Source of the DNA: Dipylidium caninum
Lineage: Eukaryota; Platyhelminthes; Cestoda; Cyclophyllidea; Dipylidiidae
Direction of reading: 5' to 3'
NCBI GenBank assembly: GCA_017562135.1
Contig: QEYB01000026.1
Span: forward strand, 310,001-374,000
Length of the DNA stretch: 64,000 bases
In this document: piece by piece, positions 13,666 through 23,884 of the stretch
Layout: every line of letters begins with the position of its first letter
Position numbering within the stretch: position 1 is the first letter of the stretch
Made by a program: the position numbers and the translations under genes
Notes under the pieces: generated by a model
The model's database searches: none
Told to the model about the DNA's origin: nothing
What the model saw: only the letters and a program-made list of their open reading frames with translations

Positions 13666-13668
<3 letters not shown>

Positions 13669-16600
13669 GGAGAGGGACGGATGTTTGCTCGCGGGGGAAG
13701 GGCGGCTGGGTGGATGGATGGATTGATGGAGCGGGCTGGGGGCCAAGTCGGGGAGGGAGAGGAGGCAGCCAACTAATCTAGATAACCTCCTTTCTAGAAA
13801 TGCCATTAAGTGAGTACACAAAGATCGGTTATTATTACTCGGTCAGCCTTTTTGCGGCGCCAGCAACGCCTGCAAATACAATTAACGGGCAGCACCGAAG
13901 ACAGCGCCAGTCTCCTTCGACACTTGTAAAAGGCGGTCACTTACTTTAGTGGGATTTAGTCAACATTTAAACGACCGGAAGGCTAATGGACTTCCGTTAT
14001 CTGAGGGATATAATTATAAAATCATATTTTCTCCCATCCCCTGCCACGATTTGCTTCTGGGCCCTGGGACATGCAAGACAGCATCTGCAAAATTTGGAGG
14101 CGATTGTACGGCCTGACCAGAACCAGACAAAGACTTCACCAACGGACAAGCATTCGTGCTGGGCAAGAGGCAAGTGGGGTTGTGAGGCGTTTAATCTCAC
14201 CTCACAAGAGATAGCCAAAGATAGCGATGCCGCTGATGCTGCTGCTACTTCTGCTGCCACAGTTTTGCACGCATGCAAATTGCTAACTTCTAATTTTCTA
14301 CCGCCAACACACCGTCGGGGAGGAATCTTAAGCGCCATCAAAGTGGCGAGAGAACGGTTTTCTGCACCCCGCCTCCTGGAGATGTAATCGCCAGAGTCCC
14401 TGCCCCGATTGCCTCCCCTGCAGGCGGTCAGCAAACAAGCAGGCAGGCCTTAATCGCGATTAGTTAATTAAATTTGATTTGTAAGGCCGGGACGAGGAGG
14501 ACCAGGAGCGGTGGGACAAGTGATCAAAGTCACCGCAAGATGTACACTCCTCTCCACAGCGGCTTTCACCCTCGCGAAAGTGGTCCGTTACGATAATCTT
14601 TTCATCTGACTCCGTGCATTCTTGGCACTTTTATCTAGTTAACTCCATACCCCCACGTGCGACTGGTTCATCACGCGCCCAGAGAAAGTAAACCGAAGTT
14701 AGTGCCTAGCGCCCATACGTTGGGGCCTGAAGATACCACTATTCAGCTGCCCAGAGCCGTAAAAACGATTTTCGCCCTTTTCACCGCGTTTCCTGCCTCA
14801 TAGCATAAGAACAAAAGAGTTCTTCGGCTCGTCAAATCCCCTCCTGCCTCAGTCAGTTGAGGGAAGATATCTCGAACCGTGACAGTTGAAAGTTCGAGTC
14901 GTTAAGAATGGATGGATGATCCATTCACTTACGCAGTGATCTAATCAGTCGCGCATTTGCATAATGCGGAAGATACATTTGCCGTATGAAGCAGTATATG
15001 TTGTCACCAGGAGGAAGGACTGAGAGGTCTACGCAGAGGAGAAGAGGGAAAATCCGTGCGAATAAGGACGAGCATCGTGACATTACAGCCAGTCGTCCAA
15101 TTGGGAAGTTGCAAGCGGCCTTCAGGCCAGTGGGCAAAAGTGCTTGGTGTGACGCGAAAGAAGAGGAAGGCTGACACTTGACCCACATTGCCTAATGTCC
15201 CCAGATACTTTCAGTTTTAGCTGTAAAACACGGTCATTAAAACAGTAAGCTATTCTGACTACGTGCAAATTCTTCTGTCTTTCACTAATAAATGCGGGAG
15301 TAATCTCACATTCCCTCCTAACAGCTTCCAAGTTCATGTGAGGCTTCTCTTGTCATTCTACCGCGGAAAGGAGTAGATAAAGCTATCCGCTTTACACTTC
15401 ATTCTCGCCTCTTCTTTCTAATTACCCAAAAGTTCAAATATTGAAACATCTTAAATATCTCCTCAACGACGCAAATTAATGTTCCTCTGTGAAAAATGTA
15501 GGGATTAACTGATCTACACCCATGGTTCGGTATCCTCCTTCTTTCTCCCCTCTTCACCGTCTTCCCAGATAATAAGAGCTTACAATCACTGCCCGTTGGA
15601 ATAGCATTAACCCACTGCCAGGGCGTCCTGGGATGCGCCTGTCAGAAGAGGCCGAGGCTGGCAAAAGTCAGACTGCATCCCTTCGTGTTGTTGCTGCTGA
15701 CGAGGGACCCCTGTCACTTGAATAAAATGGCTCGCTCTATAAATTAATTCAGTGCGTTGTCTTAGAACCATCTTTAAATTTACACTTGCCATTTGGAAAG
15801 CCGCGGCGTCGAGGTTCGTCGAGGGCGCGCGCAGCCTTGTCGCATCAGTGGGAAAGTGGTTCTCACCGCCTTCAACTGAGCCAGTGAAATTGCTTAAGAC
15901 GATAGAATGCATTTCCGCTGGCAGCCTTTTAACTCGACATTCCTCTTCTCCCGCCTTACCTTGGTTGTATTCTGTGCGGAGAGATAAAAAAGAGGTTCTA
16001 CCCGAAAATCCTCAAATTTAATTAACATCGGAAAGACAAAGGCAAATTTGTGCATCGAAACGGTGAATGCCGGTGAGGTTGGAGGCAGAAGAGAATATGT
16101 GCGGAGTTTTCCGACGTGGTGATTTTCAAATCTGCCAAATTCATTGGATAACCATTCGCGAAACTTGGCACGAGTAAACGAACTTCTGGGTTAAAAATCG
16201 GCTTCACGAAAAAAGCTTGGGAAAGCTTTTTCTCTTAAAGTCTGTTCTAACATCCTCAAGGGAACGAATAACTACAGGAGTATCTGTGCCTGCATTGTCA
16301 ACATTAAATTGCGTGGAACTTGTCTCCCTTTGAAGGACAAAGTGCCAGGCCGCGGATTTCAGGGATCAGGTCGGCCCCCCGAAGTAGCCCTCACCCTTCT
16401 CTAAAGTAAGGCGCTCTTGATGGCTGCGATCACACTACAGAAAGCCAGGCATTTCGAAGAAGGTGTTCACAGATTGACGCGGTTAACGACTCATGTCTCA
16501 GACTAGCTGGTCCATTTGGCCGCATTGCCTCCATTTTCACTTGAGGTGAGTTAATGAAGCGTCATCATTGTAAATCACTAGCGTCCTACACCATCAAACA

Positions 16601-18108
16601 ACGCTACGTCTCACACCGATGCAGTACAAACTCCCCGACCTGAGTGAACCCTTCAAATTAGCAGTTGAGGAACAACACAAGGCTCGGTCCGTCTACGAGG
16701 ACGCTAGATAATATCACCAGCAGCTAACACAAAGATCGGTGGCGGAGGATATGGCTTGCCTCAGTAAATATTATCCGCCCTGTACAGCAGTGTACTGTCA
16801 TCGCAATTGTTCTCCGAAGCAGGCACTTTGGGGGTCTTTGTTCGGTAGGAGGGAAGGGGACTCATGTAAGTTAACGAGATCAGGAGGTGGATACTACATT
16901 CGGATGCCCCGAGTTCGCTTTAATGTAAGCCAAGTCACACGAAGGTGTTAATAAGGTATATTAGGAGACAAAATTGTTTTTGCTGGGGTGATGAGGCTAC
17001 ACAGACATGCTCAAATGGGCAGTGAAGTCGCTGACCCTTTCACTTTGTGGGCAAACTGTTCACGTGCCGGCAGCATGCAAATTCTCTCACTACTGGCGCC
17101 ATTACAGTAAGGCGATATTCACGATATCTCCGTTTTGCCTAGCGCACAGTCCTTTACTCAGTGGCTATAGTCGCAAATGCGCCAAACAGACGGACTGACG
17201 ACCGAAGTACTGTGGAAATTTCTACCGTGAGTAGGGGTGCGATGTGGGTCGACTCATTGTTAGCCTCGACGTCCTCATGTGCACCGAGAAGCACACGAGG
17301 CACTCCCACGCCCTGCCATCGAACGAGTCTCAGTCATTGGCATCTTCGCGACGAGAAGTTTATGTTAATTTGCCTTGAATTTCATTCATACTGACAGCAA
17401 GCCGACTGCGTCTTTACTGAACATGTCGTCATGGCATTCCATTGGGAAGTACTCACCACGACTGATTTATCATAAGACACTCACAACTTGTCTCAGCCTG
17501 CTGTTAAAGACCTTCTAGCAAAGGTTGCCCGAGCCACCCTTAATGAGGTGTGACGACGGAAGAGCTATGCCTTCAACTGTTTCATGTGACGCACATGTCA
17601 CACGATCTCTAAAAACTAATCATTTCTCTTGGTTCTCTCTGACTGGAGTAGTCGCAGCCGCACGCCTTGTGCCGTGTCTAAAATGAAATGAAACTGCAGC
17701 TTCATGCATCGCGTTGTAACAGTGAATGAGACCATAGCGTCGTCGCCATTGGCACTGCTGCACACTCATCCATTTGAACAGTCGCATCACCACACACAAA
17801 CGTGCGCATATCCGGCGCACAAGCGTTGCCAGGTCGCCCTGGTCGTCAGCGTTCTTGGCCCCGATCTCGAGCCAGGGCTGGCACACGTTTTCAAAAGAAA
17901 AAATGAAGTTTGCTAAGTGGACGCAAAGGCCTGTCGTCTATCTGGGTGCACCACTGAGACGAAGTATCAGTTTTCAACAAGCTCGATGTTCACACACTCA
18001 CTCGCCTACTCGCTCGCAGCGTGGAAAGTGAGTATTTAATCGGGAAGGAAGAGGAGGAGGCCTAAGAAGAAGAAGAAGGAGAAAGAGGAGGGAAGAGTAA
18101 GTTTTAGC

Positions 18109-20691
18109 ATGCCTAGACAGTCCTATAATCTCCCGCGCTTGTCTGCTTACGCAAACAAAGTGGCCAACTCAACGCTGGAGTTTGAGGCACGTACACCTAC
18201 TTCTTCACCATCGTCGCCTGTCCACCTCAATGGTGAAGATGTCGTCCTCAGAGAGCCGTCCGTCCCCGCCGCGGCGTCTGACAGCGCACCTGTCGAGGAC
18301 CGCGAGTGGAACGACGGACTTTGTGACTGTTCCCAGCACAAGACGCACTGTAAGTCACTTTCGTGAGCTTATTTTTTTTGTAGCGCAGAAATTACTTTTT
18401 TGCCCCCATGAGAATTTCAGTAATCGACTACCAAATAACATCACACAAATTTTCTAATCACTTAACCACTGAAAACGTCCATGTAGGAGCGATTGTGGGA
18501 CGAAAAGGACATCGGAGTTGGTGAAGTGAGATACAGGGATAGGAGTGAGAGGCACGAAGGTTAAGAGGAACGATATTCTATATTATCCTCTACCGGATGA
18601 CTAGAGGACTCCTGCCATCCTTGCCGCTGTAGCAAGGTAAAATCACCTAGCACTTATTAATCAAACACTGCGTCTTACTTCCCAAAATAATTGCATTTAA
18701 AGGTGGAATTTGACCTTGCCTTACTATAAATTGGCCTTAATGAAACATTTGGAAAATGGCAAGACAAGGTAGCATTAGTTGTGGAATTTCAGAAAGTGCC
18801 ACAGTAACTATCGTATTTCGCTGCTCTACTGCGTTCCTGTCTCTCGCGACAGTTCGCCCTGCGCACACCCCAGTGGTGGGCAATTTGCACGTCCCCTTAC
18901 ACCCAACCCAGCGATATCTCTCGTCGTAGAAGCAAGCAGGGTGTTTTTCAAGCGGCGTCAGAGCCGAATTGGTGGATCATCAGGCGGCACTTCTGCTGGT
19001 TTCAGCGCTCCGTCGACCATAAATGCCACCGCCAACAGACTCAGGAATTCAAAGACTGTATACATCCTTCTGTCGACGGTTGCAGGACATGGTACAACGA
19101 TTAGAACTCAGCCACGAGACAAGAGGAGTTGATGAATATTTTACCATTATGTTGCCAGGGTGATTTCAATGCACTAGATCAGCAAGGCATGAATGGCAGA
19201 ACAATAGAATTCAGGTGCGTATGGCAACGCGGGACACCGACGCCAGTCCCGTGGTTCGCATAACATTGCGAGGCAGTGTGATAAATTACGGCTTGAACTC
19301 GCATAAGCAAAAAATGAATCTCGGCGAACCATCATTTTGGCATCTCGATGAAATAGCACCATACGAACCAGAGGTTTCGATGCCAAAACAGAGAAGTGCC
19401 GATGTCAACCGTTCACAACGAACGAAGGAGAAGTAGATAACCATGGCGTACTATTTCACGGAGCTGCTAACTTAGAGTGTCAGGCTATGAAATAGTCCAT
19501 GTCCTGCAGACGGTCCCATGGAATAAAAATGCAGGTTCTCAGATCTGCATCGGTGAACTCACATTGCCTGCCACTTTCGTGCGATAGCTTTCGCAAGGAC
19601 ACATTTTTGCGATATACCTGAAAGAGGTGAAGCGTGAGAACTCGTGTTCGAGTATTTTTGCGGCTTGGCTTAGCTGATAATGCTTGAGAATTTCCGACGA
19701 AGTGCCACTTTAAACTTAAGTTTTACCAGGAGATCGTGTCGCCTAAATCACTTTTCGCGCAACAAATTAACATATTTATGAGCCTGTCCATAATTTACAG
19801 GTGTTTTGACAACCTTCCTTCCGTGCTGCATGACCTGTCACGAGTACAAAATCCACGGTGAAGGATGCGGTGCCCCGTTGTGTTTCTGCATGAGTCTCCT
19901 TCCACTAACGGCCAAATATCGGGCTGAGCATCACATTCGGGTGGGTACTTTGACTAATATCAACTTGTCACTTTCCATTGTGACGTAAGATTTCGCAAAG
20001 TCTTTGAAATCTCCGTCTATTTACAATTTTTTCACCGTGAAGCTCTCACATTGATCCTTTTTCTCTCCTCCAACAGATTACCATAATGAGTAGGATTAAG
20101 TGCTCCCTCCACAACTAACTGTCAAGTGATAAGTCTAAGTGAGCGAAAAATTGTGGTGACGACGAAAGGGTTCACACGGGTTCCACCGACGATTTTCTAG
20201 GGGCACGAGTGACTTCTTGCGGCCATTTGCATAAGGCGGTTATTCATTTCCTAAACACTTTTCAAAGTCCCTGCCTATGCAGCTCACTCCTGCGACTCAC
20301 GCCGAGGCAGGAACTATGCGAGGTGCTGACGTGGAAGTGAGGGTGTGTGGATTGCGGCTTCAGGGAATGCGTGTCTCCTTTCCTAACCCCTTGCATCAGC
20401 CAGCATATTATAGCCCACAATTGCATCACAAGGCGGCCCTTCATACGATTTTTAGGTGCACTTCCCCTGCACCGCGGTGCGATAGCCAAACACCGATTTG
20501 CGCTCCGTGTTTTGTAGGGTGCCCTGTGGAAGGACTGTCTACTATCGCTTTTCTGCTGGCAGTGCCAACTTTGTCGCCTTCATCGGGATTTTATGGCCAG
20601 TGAAAAAAGCAAAAATGACCAAGAGGAAAAGAAAATCGGAGAGGGAGAAGGTGTGGACGCCGCGCCTTCCCCAACCGGTGACGCAGCCTAA
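18109..20691 (+). CDS. PLAC8: PLAC8-family cysteine-rich protein (copy A)
   Basis: Exons: 18109-18349, 19801-19940, 20518-20691; 184 residues. Introns of 1451 and 577 bp are GT-AG with phases 1 and 0. The PLAC8 domain starts near residue 68 with REWNDGLCDC, continues across the first junction with a cysteine cluster (LPCCMTCHEY), then KYRAEHHIR, and finishes with DCLLSLFCWQCQLCRLHRDF, the typical family ending. Before the domain lies a Ser/Pro-rich extension of about 65 residues that most short PLAC8 proteins lack; after it is an acidic tail rich in Glu and Gly. There is no obvious signal peptide. The family includes mammalian PLAC8/cornifelin and plant cell-size and cadmium-resistance proteins; the biochemical role is not settled. 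ATG 18109 is the first in-frame ATG; an AG lies one base upstream of it, so a further 5' exon is possible. A likely poly(A) signal is at 21010. Confidence 0.85.
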
Positions 20692-21597
20692 CTGAATGGG
20701 ATGGAACATAACGGGCACACTAAAACACGTCTAATTAGCTTTTTCGTCATAAAGAGTTTTTTTAATTATCTGGGATGGATGTAAATAGGAGCATAGGCTG
20801 TGAATTTCTCCGTTAACCATGGCATAAGAATTGCAGACTTGGGTTGCCTTAAATGTCCAGCCGAGAAAATAGCTTTGATAATCTGGACGCAGTCACCAAA
20901 ACTATCTGTGAGAGATTCTCACTCAGAAAAAATAAGAGTCAGAGGGAATTGATAAGATGGACTTAGCAAAGGCATTTCATGAAAAGTAGGTAGGAGTAAA
21001 ATAATGCATAATAAAGGATGAGTCTTGAGATGTAGTGGCATCTTCAGAAAAAGAAATAATCGCGAGGACCTGCCGCGGTTGAGCAAGGAGGAAGAATGTT
21101 TTGGTTCTCTTGCTTTTATTAGAGTTTTTTTGGTGAGGATTTTAACAGAGCACCTCTGTTGTGTCATTTATGGACGGGACCCAGTCGAAATGAAACTTTT
21201 ATTTGCAGATGGTGTAGAGTGCACGGGATTGGGCAGAACTCCTTCTTCTTGGCACTCGATCAAGTTAAGCTAATTTCTCCAAATGCAGTCTCTTTGTGGC
21301 ACCCACTACTCACCCTTAGGCATTCGGAGGATCCGGCGCGCTCTTAACTGAGTTGACATTCATCTTTGCCTACAGCGTCGAAATATTCTTGTGTAATTGA
21401 AAAGAGACACATGAAACAACGACCAGGAGGGGAGATAATACTGAGGGACCCAATTCACCAACTGCTTCTTTTTAATGGGGAGGTGAGTAAAGGTGAAGAA
21501 TTAAATATTTTATATCTTTTCCCACGTCCCCACAGCACTCAATCAACTGGTTTTGGTGGTGAAGATAGGTGAGGAGTCAGGTGAAATCTAGGACAAT
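20692..21597. other. convergent spacer between PLAC8 copies
   Basis: About 0.9 kb between the two stop codons of the tail-to-tail PLAC8 genes. It should hold both 3' UTRs. An AATAAA at 21010-21015 on the plus strand would serve copy A, and TTTATT at 21198-21203 (AATAAA on the minus strand) could serve copy B. If both are used, the two transcripts end close together without necessarily overlapping. No coding exon was recognised inside. Confidence 0.5.
21010..21015 (+). promoter_or_regulatory. candidate poly(A) signal of PLAC8 copy A
   Basis: AATAAA about 320 bases after the copy A stop codon, the first canonical hexamer seen on that strand after the gene. The hexamer is short and can occur by chance. 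Confidence 0.4.
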
Positions 21598-22504
21598 TCA
21601 GGGCTGATTTGTCTGCCCATTTTGAGAATAATGCTTGAAGTCACGATGAAGACGACAGAGCATGCAGTATCCACAGAAAGTCGTTGTCAAACAATCAGTG
21701 CACAGCGTCCCCTGTAAGGAAAGAAAAGCATGTTTTAGCAGAAGATATCATAAATGTGCTGCCTGGACTAATTATGACCTAAAACGTCTTAAATTCAAGG
21801 GTGGCTGCCCTGATATGAGCAAGTGTATTACGGAGCCAATAAATCTCCGAAAATACTATCACGTTGGACGACCACCTCAGACGTGAAATGACTGCCAGGC
21901 ACCGAGAGATAATCCCTTGCAGTGTGGCCATGACGGAGGCTGAATGAAGAGAGGGGACACTCACCGTGATGCCATGCCTAGCACGATACTGGGCTATCAG
22001 AGCCGTCAGCATACCGGGGAAGCAAAAACCAAGCAGTGGGTTCTCTTTATGTTTGTAGAATTCGTAGGCTGTGGAGCAAAGGGGACACAGAGCCACGAGA
22101 AGACCTGAATAAACCATAAATCACTGGGTGGAATTAATTTTAAGAGGTCAGAATCATTCGCATTAATATTTTCCAGAAGCCCAACTGATGCTAGACGTCA
22201 CCCAATGACGAACACAACACAATTAATTAAATAGAACTTTTAAAGAAGGCTACCCAAAGTTAAAGTGCTGATTCTTCTCTCCGGAGAGATGATGCCAAAG
22301 CAATGTCTAATCCGGAACCAGTCCAAATGATCCACTAATTGGAGCGGCCATCAAGGAATAAGGTAGGGTGCGAAATCATAAAATGAACTCACAGTTGCCG
22401 AAATCATTCTGACAAGAGCAGAGACCATCTTGCCAATCCCTGAGTTGACAATCCCCAGGTTGATTTGTTAACAACATCCCCATGCTGCGATATCCCGCGT
22501 CCAT
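21598..22504 (-). CDS. PLAC8: PLAC8-family cysteine-rich protein (copy B)
   Basis: Minus-strand exons: 22504-22393, 22104-21965, 21711-21598; 121 residues, near the usual size of short PLAC8 proteins. Introns of 288 and 253 bp are GT-AG with phases 1 and 0, exactly as in copy A. The domain begins soon after the start (LRDWQDGLCSC), has the family-like C-x5-CPxC cluster (CLLVALCPLC) across the first junction, then LIAQYRARHGIT, and ends with DCLTTTFCGYCMLCRLHRDF followed by a short polar tail. The start is the first in-frame ATG (22504); the frame stays open upstream without an ATG to about 22564, so a 5' exon could add residues. It is arranged tail-to-tail with copy A and head-to-head with the MTSS-like gene. 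The function is unproven; members of this family are small cysteine-rich proteins, some membrane-associated. Confidence 0.86.
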
Positions 22505-23884
22505 CAACGTTGTCACTCGATAACGCCGACATTTCCTTGTCACTCCGCCTATTTTTGCACCCAAGATGAGCTACCTTCTTTCCGACTGCCGCTTAAAAGT
22601 CTTACAGCCAGTTTATGATTGGTGGAGTGGCTGGTCATACAATGCGTACCTGGTGCAACCACGGCTGCGCGTGGTCACTAGTTCTACTTTATTTATAAAC
22701 TTCGGTATCTGATTTTATACGTAGACAAACCACTATGCTTATATAGCCGCGCTAATGAAGAATGGGTTGGAATACATCCTACTTGAAAGCATAAGGACTT
22801 CGGCCAATCTGACAAAGCGTATTAAAGCCTCACGGGTAGAGAGCAAATAAGCCTTTGATTCGACTGCATTTTACTCGGGTTAACCTCGAACCGCCCTAAT
22901 TCATGACTAGCAGGAAGCAATAAATAAATTCCGTTTACCATTTGTCTCAATGTGTAATGGTGACCATTCGTCAAAGAAAATCTACTTACTGACAACGGGG
23001 TAAGCACAAAGGTGCACCCCGTCAACAGGTAACCAACGCGGATATAAAGGCCAAATCACTTGGAGGCATCATATAAGAGATACCTCTTGATAAGCCTCTT
23101 AAAGTTTATTTACATGAATAGCACTCGAAAATGTATGGATAGTTAGCCATTGTTTGGGTCAGGTTCGCATTGTACATCCAGGTTGCGGTGTTTTACCAAT
23201 GGTATAATGTCTTTAAAAGAAGGGACGCGGAAGGGCTTTCTGGTGTGTGATGATAATAAGTCCTATTTAATTAATTAAATCTCCGGAGTAGTCGAAAGTA
23301 AAGAAACCGAAATGATAATTTGACATTCTAGAAGGCAGTGAAGATTTATTTTGTGTTTTGCATTGCAAGTATGTCACTTTCACTCATTTTAACAAAATTC
23401 ATAGCTTGAAGGTCTCAGATTTTCAGTAGGACAACTATAAGCATGCAACTATATGAAGTGCTAAAACAAGTTTCGAAATTGTGTAGCGTCGATATGGCCT
23501 AGCCCCCAAATACCTGATGAGCCGGTGACGCAACTTACACGAAACTTACAGCAAAAACCAGGAAAACTAGACACGACCCTCCATCATGCCGACGATTGTG
23601 CTATGGTAAAATTCGACGACCTTGGATGTCAACTACGAAAACAAAAACACAATGGCACATTAACTTGAGATCAGTTCTCACAATAAGAGATAAGACTTAA
23701 ACATGGCAATCATTTGGATCATGTTAGTAATATCTGAATAAATGTTCGTTTTATGCTTCTCGAGTGCAACTAACCTTGAGGGAAACGCTGAGCGCCCTCT
23801 TCGGAAATCAATGCGCTGAGAATGGCTCTCTTGTTCTCGTGCTGGACCTTTCTTTGTTAAGATAGAGAATACATACATATAATA
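22505..23884. other. divergent spacer, PLAC8 copy B and MTSS-like gene
   Basis: About 1.4 kb between the start codons of two divergently transcribed genes, so it should carry both promoters or 5' UTRs. It is AT-rich and contains an AT-rich palindromic stretch (TTAATTAATTAA near 23268-23280) and a related one about 1 kb to its left inside copy B intron 1 (near 22222). No TATA box could be assigned and no coding exon was recognised. Confidence 0.4.

Larger units (their letters stand above)
8323..18108. other. gene-poor intergenic stretch downstream of prospero
   Basis: About 9.8 kb between the prospero stop codon and the first PLAC8 exon. Open frames on both strands are short, overlap each other and match no family I recognise. 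The longest opposing pair (about 13986-14434) has no protein-like character I can defend. It contains two dinucleotide microsatellites and an AT-rich TTAATTAA core near 14466 of the kind homeodomain proteins bind. Long non-coding flanks are common around developmental transcription factor genes, so distal enhancers of prospero are a reasonable inference but are not demonstrated here. Confidence 0.55.

Noticed and set aside
13491..13821. ORFs encoding Arg-Glu or Leu-Ser repeats
   Set aside because: They are produced entirely by the GA microsatellite.
13986..14434. Overlapping ORFs of 133 (plus) and 145 (minus) codons
   Set aside because: No recognisable family, no splice context, and alanine/serine runs typical of chance frames.
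14820..14905. tRNA-like or SINE-like segment: CCTC/GAGG hairpin and GTTCGAGTC resembling D-arm and T-loop
   Set aside because: No acceptor stem, anticodon stem or T-stem pairs correctly. Only scattered box-like words are present.
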